From the NCBI GenBank assembly GCA_026414325.1, contig JAOAJF010000007.1:1-10530 (forward strand): DNA of 10,530 bases, written 5' to 3'. Positions 1 through 4,920 of this stretch are shown piece after piece. The notes beneath the pieces were generated by a model, which was given only the letters and a program-made list of their open reading frames with translations, had not been told where the DNA came from and ran no database searches. The position numbers were made by a program, and so were the translations under genes. Numbering within the stretch: position 1 is the first letter of the stretch; each line of letters opens with the position of its first letter. The DNA is from Microcaldota archaeon (lineage in GTDB: Archaea; Micrarchaeota; Micrarchaeia; Anstonellales; Anstonellaceae).

Positions 1-197
1 GATTTATTCTCATAATCTTGCAAAGAAAGAGAATTTAAAGTATCTATTGCGAAAAATTTTGCTTGTCTAAAAGAATGAAAATAACTATATGGACTATAGC
101 TTAGAAAAACTAGATATTGTAAAGTAAAAAATATTATGATCGAAGCAATAAAAGCATCTAAAGAAAAAATAAAGCCTTTTTTAAAATTTAAAAACAT
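1..197 (-). CDS. Partial pilin-like membrane protein, N-terminus only
   Basis: An uninterrupted minus-strand frame starts with ATG at 197 and is still open at the left edge, giving 65 residues. The N-terminus is a short basic segment followed by KKGFIFSLDAF and a hydrophobic stretch (about residues 9-32). A KGF-(I/V)F-(S/T)LDA start is common in archaeal type IV pilin-like surface proteins, which are inserted in the membrane by this helix; that family assignment rests on memory of the pattern, and the classic +5 Glu is absent. A TATA-like element centred near 223, about 26 bases before the ATG, supports this start. The gene is divergent from a lipoprotein candidate and two further pilin-type genes, which fits a surface-structure locus. 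The C-terminal part lies outside the window, so function cannot be judged. Confidence 0.6.
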   Translation of the reverse strand, partial: MFLNFKKGFIFSLDAFIASIIIFFTLQYLVFLSYSPYSYFHSFRQAKFFAIDTLNSLSLQDYENK

Positions 198-216
198 ATT
201 TATAGTAAAAAAAATG

Positions 217-228
217 AAATTTTTAAAG
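217..228. promoter_or_regulatory. Shared divergent TATA element
   Basis: The sequence AAATTTTTAAAG reads as a TATA-like box on both strands. Its centre (about 223.5) is about 26 bases from the minus ATG at 197 and about 29 bases from the plus ATG at 253. It is the only clear TATA candidate in the gap. Confidence 0.55.
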
Positions 229-252
229 TTTTAGGTGAAAAGAAAAAAATAT

Positions 253-579
253 ATGGCAAAGACAATCTTGCAAAATTTAATTTTATTTTTTATATTCTTT
301 TTTAGTGGGTGTTACAATCCGCCTAAATTTGTTTGTAGTTGCTATTTTGAATGCCAAGATATTTATGCAAATAGCACCCTTAGCTTTAGCCAGACAGTAG
401 GAGGAGAAACAAAAAAAGAAACAATAGCTAATTGTGATGAAAGCGTTAAGAAAATGTGCTCTTCTTCTAACTACCAGATAAAGAATGTTAGTTGCCACCC
501 ACAAAGCTGGGAAGAGTGGAATAAAAATCTTGAAAAATGTGAAAAAGAAAGAATGGGCCTTTTTAATAATACTGCCTAA
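253..579 (+). CDS. Small Cys-rich putative lipoprotein
   Basis: This 108-aa protein begins with a hydrophobic segment (LILFFIFFFSGC) whose end resembles a lipobox, so Cys20 could be lipidated and the protein anchored on the outside of the membrane. The rest is polar with seven more cysteines, including a clustered C-x-C-x3-C just after the signal, suggesting a small disulfide-stabilised or metal-binding extracellular domain. No family is recognised. An in-frame GTG at 235 would add six residues (MKRKKY). I prefer ATG 253 because the shared TATA element at 217-228 would place transcription start near 250, downstream of the GTG; a GGTGA at 234-238 is too far from 253 to act as a normal ribosome site. 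It precedes two pilin-type genes on the same strand. Confidence 0.65.
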   Translation: MAKTILQNLILFFIFFFSGCYNPPKFVCSCYFECQDIYANSTLSFSQTVGGETKKETIANCDESVKKMCSSSNYQIKNVSCHPQSWEEWNKNLEKCEKERMGLFNNTA

Positions 580-591
580 AGCTAACCAGCC

Positions 592-617
592 AAAAACTTT
601 AGAAAAAAACTTTAGAA
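592..617 (+). repeat. Perfect 13-base tandem duplication upstream of pilin gene
   Basis: AAAAACTTTAGAA occurs twice head to tail (592-604 and 605-617). It lies just before a TATA-like TTATAAAG at 622-629 and 42 bases before the pilin ATG. The position suits a protein-binding site, but slippage in A-rich DNA is also possible. Confidence 0.6.
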
Positions 618-658
618 AAAATTATAAAGTATAGAGAAGAAAAAAAAATGGTGAAAAG

Positions 659-910
659 ATGGCAAAAGGTCAGATCTCTGCTGAGATGCTCATAGTTCTA
701 GTCTTAATCTTAGGCCTAGTCTTTATAATATATTCACAATTAAGCTCTAATGTAAAAACATTGAGTAAAAGCACTGAAGAGAAAACACAGAAAATAGTAA
801 ATATGACTAATCCAAATCCTGCGAATATAGTCTGCCAAATAGATGCTGATTGTACAGCTATCGACCCAAGCTGGACTTGTGACACTACAACAAATACCTG
901 TCAGGCTTAA
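659..910 (+). CDS. Class III signal peptide pilin-like protein with Cys-rich tail
   Basis: This 83-aa protein starts MAKGQISAEMLIVL, a textbook archaeal class III signal peptide: basic residue, Gly4, then Gln5 at +1 and Glu9 at +5, followed by a hydrophobic helix to about residue 27. Such precursors are cut after Gly by a prepilin peptidase (PibD/EppA type) and assembled into pili through the helix. The C-terminal part has four cysteines (59, 65, 74, 81) with spacing like C-x5-C-x8-C-x6-C, able to form two disulfides. The protein is very short for a pilin, so it may be a minor or tip subunit. GGTGA at 650-654 is a good ribosome site for ATG 659. The next pilin-type gene begins 10 bases after its stop, so the two are probably co-transcribed. 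Confidence 0.88.
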   Translation: MAKGQISAEMLIVLVLILGLVFIIYSQLSSNVKTLSKSTEEKTQKIVNMTNPNPANIVCQIDADCTAIDPSWTCDTTTNTCQA

Positions 911-920
911 GGAAAAGACA

Positions 921-1316
921 ATGGCTAAAAGAGCTCAAATAACAGTGGAAACACTACTAGTTTTTTTAATTTCTTTAAGTTTAGTACTAATAGCTCTAGC
1001 AACAGTAAACATAATTGATAAAACTCAAAAAAAAGCAGCATATAGTGGATTACTTAACATGCAAGCAGATCAAATTGTTGAATTTGCAAATCAAGCCTGC
1101 ATTTTAGGCGAAGGAAATTACTATACTTTATCTCTTTCAAATATTGGGCTGAGTATAACACAGAAAGATGAAAAAACTTTAGTCTTTGAATCTGGCTCAT
1201 TAAGAGAAGAAAGGGAGTTTATCTGTCCAATAAAATTACAACAGAGCGGAAAATATGGCTCAAAATTATATCTTTGGTATGAAGAGCAAAAAATAGTTAT
1301 TTCCCCAAATCCTTAA
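921..1316 (+). CDS. Class III signal peptide pilin-like protein
   Basis: This 131-aa protein starts MAKRAQITVETLLVFL: basic residues, Ala5 at -1, Gln6 at +1, Glu10 at +5, then a hydrophobic helix to about residue 32. That is the class III (pilin/archaellin) signal layout with Ala instead of Gly before the cut. The mature part (about 33-131) is predicted extracellular, with two cysteines and a beta-like pattern ending in LYLWYEEQKIVISP, a shape seen in archaeal minor pilins. An upstream in-frame ATG at 843 exists, but it lies inside the previous pilin gene in another frame, and the signal motif fixes the start at 921. It follows the 83-aa pilin gene by 10 bases and forms an operon with it. Specific pilus type is unknown. 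Confidence 0.85.
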   Translation: MAKRAQITVETLLVFLISLSLVLIALATVNIIDKTQKKAAYSGLLNMQADQIVEFANQACILGEGNYYTLSLSNIGLSITQKDEKTLVFESGSLREEREFICPIKLQQSGKYGSKLYLWYEEQKIVISPNP

Positions 1317-1318
1317 AG

Positions 1319-1483
1319 CTAGCTCATTTTTTTTAAAAAAATTCCAATTACTTTTATAAAAAGAATAATTGCTAAGAAGGTGGCTGCTGCTACTTTTGGC
1401 TCGACCTTTAATCCACCCATATTTGTATTTGGTGTTATACCTAAAATACCTGCTTGTGAATAAATTTGATTGAGTTTAGCCAT
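1319..1483 (-). CDS. secG: Preprotein translocase subunit Sec61-beta (SecG)
   Basis: A 54-aa minus-strand frame (ATG at 1483, TAG at 1319-1321) encodes a tail-anchored protein. Residues 11-20 (AGILGITPNT) and 25-31 (LKVEPKV) match the archaeal Sec61-beta pattern: a Gly-containing cytoplasmic segment, then K-(V/I)-(D/E/K)-P just before a single C-terminal membrane helix (about residues 31-50), ending in FLKKMS. Sec61-beta is the small third subunit of the SecYE protein-export channel. The length is typical (about 50-60 aa). A TATA-like box at 1504-1515, centred 26 bases before the ATG, indicates its own promoter and a nearly leaderless mRNA. The stop lies 2 bases from the stop of the convergent pilin gene. 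The gene falls below usual ORF-length cutoffs and is easily missed. Confidence 0.9.
   Translation of the reverse strand: MAKLNQIYSQAGILGITPNTNMGGLKVEPKVAAATFLAIILFIKVIGIFLKKMS
1327..1334 (+). terminator. T8 tract after pilin operon
   Basis: A run of eight T starts 10 bases after the pilin stop codon, following the short palindrome AGCTAGCT (1317-1324). Archaeal RNA polymerase terminates at T-tracts. The tract lies inside the 3' end of the convergent Sec61-beta gene. Confidence 0.45.
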
Positions 1484-1503
1484 ATAAAAATATTGTAAAT
1501 AAG

Positions 1504-1515
1504 ATATTTAAAAAT
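1504..1515 (-). promoter_or_regulatory. TATA-like promoter of Sec61-beta gene
   Basis: On the minus strand the element reads ATTTTTAAATAT, centred about 26 bases before the ATG at 1483, the distance expected for a leaderless archaeal transcript. Confidence 0.5.
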
Positions 1516-1530
1516 ATTTATTGATTTAAA

Positions 1531-1589
1531 CTAAATTTAATCTAAAAATTTGAACCTAAGTTCAGCAAATTTAATCTAAGTTTAGCCAA
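1531..1589. repeat. Degenerate short repeats across the 3' end of the HD gene
   Basis: AAATTTAATCTAA occurs at 1533-1545 and again at 1567-1579, where it overlaps the HD-protein stop codon. CTAAGTTCAGCAAA (1556-1569) and CTAAGTTTAGCCAA (1576-1589) form a second, imperfect pair 20 bases apart. TGAAC-ctaa-GTTCA at 1551-1564 is a small hairpin. The array may be a decayed duplication of the gene's last codons or a terminator region. Confidence 0.5.
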
Positions 1590-2737
1590 GTGCTTACTTT
1601 TTGCTTTACTTTTTTTACCAAGTCTTTTTTTGAGCAAATAATTAAGCTTGCTTTTTTAGCAGCACTTTCAAAAAGAGAGGAAACAAAAGGTGAGACTTGT
1701 TCTAACTTTTGAATTTTTCCGCTTTTATCTTCTACATTCAAATTTATTGAAGAAGAAAAATTTTCAGGCAGAATTAAAATTGCATTGTTTGAAAATTCAG
1801 CTTCTAGCAATTTGTCTAATTCTTTTTTTACAAATTCTTTTTGGCTAGAATTTAATTTTTCCCATTCTACTACAGCCGCTCTTTTAAATAGTTTTCTTTC
1901 TAAAATTGAAGAGATAAGAAAACTGCAATCTTTATTAGAACAATTTTTAAGAGTTACTAAAAGCTCCAGATCTGTAAAAGTTTTCAGCTGCTTTAGCCCA
2001 ATTAATTTCTCTTTTAGAGCGATTGTTAAAGCTCTCTGAAACATGGAACGAGCAATTCTAATAGTATGATGATAATACACCGTATGAAACATCAAAAATC
2101 TTGCAAGTATTACCGATTCGGCTGCTTCTAAACCACCTGCTCCAATAATTGGTCTGTTGTTTTTCCATTTTGAAGTTGAAATTATTCTGTCCCATTCAAT
2201 TACTCCATAAGCAACCCCAGTATAATAAGAATCTCTTAAAAGATAGTCGAGTCTATCTGCACCAACATCAAAAGAAACAAGTGATCCTAAGCCCTTACCA
2301 TCTAAAAAGTCGATTAATTTTTTGATACTTATTGAATAATCATTCAATACATCTTTTATCGAAGTATTTTTTATAAAATCTTTTGTTAATTTTTCGTGAT
2401 TTATACCTAATTCTTTTTTTAATACTGCTTCTGAATCATGAGAAAAACAACTGTGGCCCAAATCATGAAGTAAAGCGCTCAGCCTAAGATAAACTCTGTT
2501 TTGGTTGTTAATTGCTAAAGAATTTGCAAATTTATCTGCCAAATAAAGTGAACCGATTGAATGCTCAAAGCGGCTGTGCTGGGCCCCAGGATAAACCAGA
2601 TAAGTTAGACCAACTTGTTTTATCCCTCTCAATCTTTGAAAAACATCACAATCCAAAAGTTTTACTTCATAATCAAATAGATCGATCTGTCCATGTATTG
2701 GATCTCTAATAGTTATTTGATTTTTATTTTTTTCCAT
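1571..2737 (-). CDS. SAMHD1-like HD-domain phosphohydrolase
   Basis: This 388-aa protein belongs to the HD superfamily group that includes SAMHD1 and dGTP triphosphohydrolases (COG1078). The metal-binding set is intact: H59 in HSRFEHS, H91-D92 in LLHDLGH, and D161 in GADRLDYLLRD. These line up with SAMHD1 H167, H206/D207 and D311. Further matches are R56 (R164), H95 (H210), H100 (H215), H114 (H233), Y165 (Y315) and D169 (D319), so an active phosphohydrolase acting on a nucleotide is likely; the actual substrate cannot be told. The N-terminal RDPIHGQI segment is also typical. The C-terminal 150 residues are helical and less conserved. A TATA-like box at 2759-2766 lies 26 bases before the ATG, so it probably has its own leaderless transcript. 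Cytosolic. Confidence 0.93.
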   Translation of the reverse strand: MEKNKNQITIRDPIHGQIDLFDYEVKLLDCDVFQRLRGIKQVGLTYLVYPGAQHSRFEHSIGSLYLADKFANSLAINNQNRVYLRLSALLHDLGHSCFSHDSEAVLKKELGINHEKLTKDFIKNTSIKDVLNDYSISIKKLIDFLDGKGLGSLVSFDVGADRLDYLLRDSYYTGVAYGVIEWDRIISTSKWKNNRPIIGAGGLEAAESVILARFLMFHTVYYHHTIRIARSMFQRALTIALKEKLIGLKQLKTFTDLELLVTLKNCSNKDCSFLISSILERKLFKRAAVVEWEKLNSSQKEFVKKELDKLLEAEFSNNAILILPENFSSSINLNVEDKSGKIQKLEQVSPFVSSLFESAAKKASLIICSKKDLVKKVKQKVSTWLNLD

Positions 2738-2758
2738 AAAAAACTAACCAAGAAAACT

Positions 2759-2766
2759 TATTTAAT
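2759..2766 (-). promoter_or_regulatory. TATA-like promoter of HD-phosphohydrolase gene
   Basis: The minus strand reads ATTAAATA, centred about 26 bases before ATG 2737, and lies just 12 bases upstream... of the start-side end of the gap after the neighbouring gene's stop (2778). Confidence 0.45.
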
Positions 2767-2777
2767 GCTTTTTTAAA

Positions 2778-3563
2778 TTAAGCTTTTTGCCAAAAGCCTT
2801 TGGATTTTTCAAACACCAAACCATCTTCTGCCAAAAACATCAAAACAGAGAGAATTCCCTCGTAAGGAAGCTGCAGCCTCTCCTCTAAAAAATTTATTGA
2901 GCGAGGCTCTTTTTCAACCAGCTCTAAAATTGGTGGGCTAAATTTATCTAAAAAAGATGGAAGAACAACATAAAATTTTTTGTCATAGCCTTTTAATGTT
3001 TTTATAGAAAGCTGCTGGAGCTTTTCTTTGTTTTTCTCAAAAAAATTTTTTGCTTCATTAAAATCAGAAAAAACCAGATAGCCAAATTTTTCTAATTGCT
3101 CCAAAGCCTGTAATGATGGCTTTTGCTCATAAAAAATCTTATTTATATTATAAACTCCTTGAGGATACTTTGACTGGTCTTTATAAAGCTGCACTAGACC
3201 TAATTTTATTAAAGAGTTTAAAACTTCTTTTTCTTTTTGACTAAAAACCTTTTGAATGTAGCTAAAAGTACGAGAGGAAAACTTTATTTTAGATAATTTT
3301 TCCAATACTGCTAATTGCTCTGCGCTCAAATTACTAAATTGATCTTGTTTAGTCTTTTGCTGAATAGAACTTTCTTTTTCCTCTTTTTGGTTTTCTAAAA
3401 ATATTGACTTTAATTTTTCAAAAGATTTTTTTGTTGTTAGAATCAAAAAATCTTTGGATAAAAAAAAGCTTTCCAATTCTTCTTCTTGACTAAAAACTTC
3501 AAGATATTGCTTTGGAAAAAAAAGGCTCCAGCCATCTGCTTGTTTTTTTAATTTTATTTTCAT
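2778..3563 (-). CDS. Predicted winged-helix protein, function unknown
   Basis: I do not recognise a named family. From ATG 3563 the protein has 261 residues. Residues 1-45 (MKIKLKKQADGWSLFFPKQY at the front) look like a small beta-rich, AbrB-like or antitoxin-like N-terminus. Residues 50-75 are a charged linker. Residues 79-128 (helices, then LIKLGLVQLYK) and 208-257 (helices, then LMFLAEDGLVFEKSKGFW) each have a winged-helix pattern, so DNA or RNA binding is likely. An in-frame ATG at 3596 would add MLIIICVFVRF, which looks like non-coding sequence. Start 3563 is favoured by GAGG at 3567-3570 and by a TATA-like TTAATTATTA (3583-3592) centred 25 bases upstream. It lies between AMMECR1 and HD-phosphohydrolase genes on the same strand. 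Confidence 0.75.
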   Translation of the reverse strand: MKIKLKKQADGWSLFFPKQYLEVFSQEEELESFFLSKDFLILTTKKSFEKLKSIFLENQKEEKESSIQQKTKQDQFSNLSAEQLAVLEKLSKIKFSSRTFSYIQKVFSQKEKEVLNSLIKLGLVQLYKDQSKYPQGVYNINKIFYEQKPSLQALEQLEKFGYLVFSDFNEAKNFFEKNKEKLQQLSIKTLKGYDKKFYVVLPSFLDKFSPPILELVEKEPRSINFLEERLQLPYEGILSVLMFLAEDGLVFEKSKGFWQKA

Positions 3564-3582
3564 AAACCTCACAAACACACAG

Positions 3583-3592
3583 ATAATAATTA
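3583..3592 (-). promoter_or_regulatory. TATA-like promoter of winged-helix gene
   Basis: The minus strand reads TTAATTATTA, centred about 25 bases before ATG 3563. It supports the shorter start over the ATG at 3596. Confidence 0.4.
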
Positions 3593-3603
3593 ACAAAAAA
3601 ACA

Positions 3604-4209
3604 TTATAATATTAATTTTTTTTCGATTATTTTTCCCTCTGGTTTTTCCTCTAAAAAAATTTGCGCTCCAAATGTGTAGAGCTTTGCGCTGCTAGAAAGA
3701 TACATTTGAGCTGGAAGACCAGCTTTGGTGCAAACAGCTTCTAAAAATTCTTTTGCACTAAAATGGTGTTCCACTGCTACCTGAGGTAAAAGAAGGCCGC
3801 TGTTTAAACCATATTGAATAATTAATCCATCTCCAGGAATTTTAATTGCTTTTTCTCTTTGTATTGGCTGAACTGTCAGAAGCTTTGGCTCAGAAAGCAC
3901 GCTTGTTTCAAAAATAACTTTTTTTAATTCTTCGATAGCTAAAGGCTCAAATCTATAGTCCTCTGTTGCTGCTGCCTTTGCTGCTAGCACCACTCCTTTT
4001 CCTAGAGTATAAGAAGAGAATGGAAAACCAATGCAGCCTCTAAGTTCATGATCAGGATAGGAAAGAATGGTTACAAAAATTCCTAAATTTTTATCAAATA
4101 TTCCGCCAACTAAAGGCTCTGCCTCTATGGAGCTTTTTAAAAACAATTCTACTGCCTCTCTTGCCTTTTTTACTAATAATTCCCCTTCTTTGATAGTAAG
4201 AAGATTCAT
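3604..4209 (-). CDS. AMMECR1-domain protein
   Basis: This 201-aa protein spans a whole AMMECR1 domain (TIGR00296-type), about the usual archaeal length. Diagnostic motifs are LRGCIG (56-61), EDYRF (83-87, the D-x-RF site), SVLSEPK (103-109) and GLLLPQVAVE (138-147) followed by EFLEAVCTKAGLP. The family is found in archaea and eukaryotes; its biochemical role is not settled. In many prokaryotes AMMECR1 is linked with MEMO1 and a radical SAM protein, but neither partner is in this window. The invariant Cys59 of LRGCIG is present. A TATA-like tract at 4225-4237 lies about 22 bases before the ATG at 4209. The next gene on this strand starts 40 bases after its stop. Probably cytosolic. Confidence 0.94.
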   Translation of the reverse strand: MNLLTIKEGELLVKKAREAVELFLKSSIEAEPLVGGIFDKNLGIFVTILSYPDHELRGCIGFPFSSYTLGKGVVLAAKAAATEDYRFEPLAIEELKKVIFETSVLSEPKLLTVQPIQREKAIKIPGDGLIIQYGLNSGLLLPQVAVEHHFSAKEFLEAVCTKAGLPAQMYLSSSAKLYTFGAQIFLEEKPEGKIIEKKLIL

Positions 4210-4224
4210 AAAATTTATACTCTG

Positions 4225-4237
4225 AAAATATATAAAA
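4225..4237 (-). promoter_or_regulatory. TATA-like promoter of AMMECR1 gene
   Basis: The minus strand reads TTTTATATATTTT, centred 22 bases before ATG 4209. It is the only strong TATA candidate on that side of the 103-base divergent gap. Confidence 0.45.
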
Positions 4238-4281
4238 TTCTCACGGTTGGACTAGAGAATAAAAAAACTTTACTCTTTAGC

Positions 4282-4289
4282 TTTTTAAA
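4282..4289 (+). promoter_or_regulatory. TATA-like promoter of 180-aa gene
   Basis: TTTTTAAA is centred about 27 bases before ATG 4313. Unlike the other divergent pairs in the window, this wider gap carries separate boxes for its two genes. Confidence 0.45.
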
Positions 4290-4312
4290 CTTAAAAATTC
4301 AAATAAGAATTA

Positions 4313-4855
4313 ATGGATTTGGAAGAGCAAATAATTAAGCTAAAAAAACCACAACAAAATATTTTAGAAAATCTTGAAAAAGAGTATAGTGCAATAGCAA
4401 AAAATTTTGGATTTTTTCCAGTTCAGTCTCCATTGTTTTTATGTTTTAAAAATACTGAAGGAAAACAAATAGCTATAGAGCTACAATTTGGAGGAGAAAA
4501 AGCAATAATAGAGAGCTTAGAAAAATTAGTTCAGTCTAATTCAAACATATGCTTTTTAATAACTTCCTCTAAAACCCCAGGGCCAAGTTTGAGCCAGATT
4601 AAAAATATATTGCTAACTAAATTCTCTATAGGAGAGCAAAAATATTGGATAGTGGATATAGAAACTTCAAGGGCTATAAAAGTAGGCCAGGAGGGAGAAA
4701 AATTTTTTTCTTTTGTAAGTAGGCCAGATTGGGCAAAAACCCAACCACTTCCTCCTCCTCCACTTTTTAAAAATAAAAAATTCTCTAAAAAAAGAAAAAA
4801 GGATAAGAAGGCTGGAGGACAAATAAATGGCAGGTATGGCAATAGCCACAATTAA
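4313..4855 (+). CDS. Unrecognised 180-aa protein with basic C-terminal tail
   Basis: I do not recognise this family. It has a helical N-terminus (1-30), an alpha/beta core (about 35-130) and a tail with PLPPPP (145-150) followed by a Lys/Arg-rich stretch (153-167). In the core, KQIAIELQFGG (51-61) followed by a helix and then ICFLITSS (79-86) resembles the beta-strand with E-x-(Q/K) and following strand of PDDEXK-type nuclease folds; this is only a shape resemblance, with Glu56 and Gln58 as the candidate residues. The basic tail suggests nucleic acid or ribosome contact. The ATG at 4313 sits 27 bases after a TATA-like box, indicating a nearly leaderless transcript. It is followed on the same strand by the 550-aa membrane protein gene after 65 bases. 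Confidence 0.75.
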   Translation: MDLEEQIIKLKKPQQNILENLEKEYSAIAKNFGFFPVQSPLFLCFKNTEGKQIAIELQFGGEKAIIESLEKLVQSNSNICFLITSSKTPGPSLSQIKNILLTKFSIGEQKYWIVDIETSRAIKVGQEGEKFFSFVSRPDWAKTQPLPPPPLFKNKKFSKKRKKDKKAGGQINGRYGNSHN

Positions 4856-4877
4856 AAACTTTTTCTAACAATTATAT

Positions 4878-4896
4878 TATATAAAATATATAAAAA
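4878..4896 (+). promoter_or_regulatory. TATA-rich promoter of 550-aa membrane protein gene
   Basis: A TTATATAAA at 4878-4886 overlaps a second TATATAAAAA up to 4896. The upstream copy would give a transcript starting near 4908, with the ribosome site GGAGTGA (4910-4916) in a short leader. Confidence 0.45.
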
Positions 4897-4909
4897 TGAT
4901 TATAAATAT

Positions 4910-4916
4910 GGAGTGA
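4910..4916 (+). promoter_or_regulatory. Ribosome binding site deciding a GTG start
   Basis: GGAGTGA lies four bases before GTG 4921 and is one of the few clear Shine-Dalgarno matches in the window. It supports the GTG start. Confidence 0.65.
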
Positions 4917-4920
4917 GACT

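Noticed and set aside
843..920. Upstream in-frame ATG (843) extending the second pilin-type protein
   Set aside because: It lies inside the 83-aa pilin gene in another frame and would bury the class III signal peptide, which must be near the N-terminus.
3564..3596. Longer start (ATG 3596) for the winged-helix protein
   Set aside because: The added residues are a short hydrophobic stretch without a matching signal-peptide layout, and the promoter and GAGG point to ATG 3563.
4238..4260. Possible tRNA T-arm-like stretch around GGTTGGACTAGAG
   Set aside because: No GGTTCGA-type T-loop core, no acceptor stem and no anticodon arm could be paired around it.
4531..4851. Two overlapping minus-strand frames opposite the 180-aa gene
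   Set aside because: Composition looks like a shadow, and the plus-strand gene has a promoter and a sensible protein.
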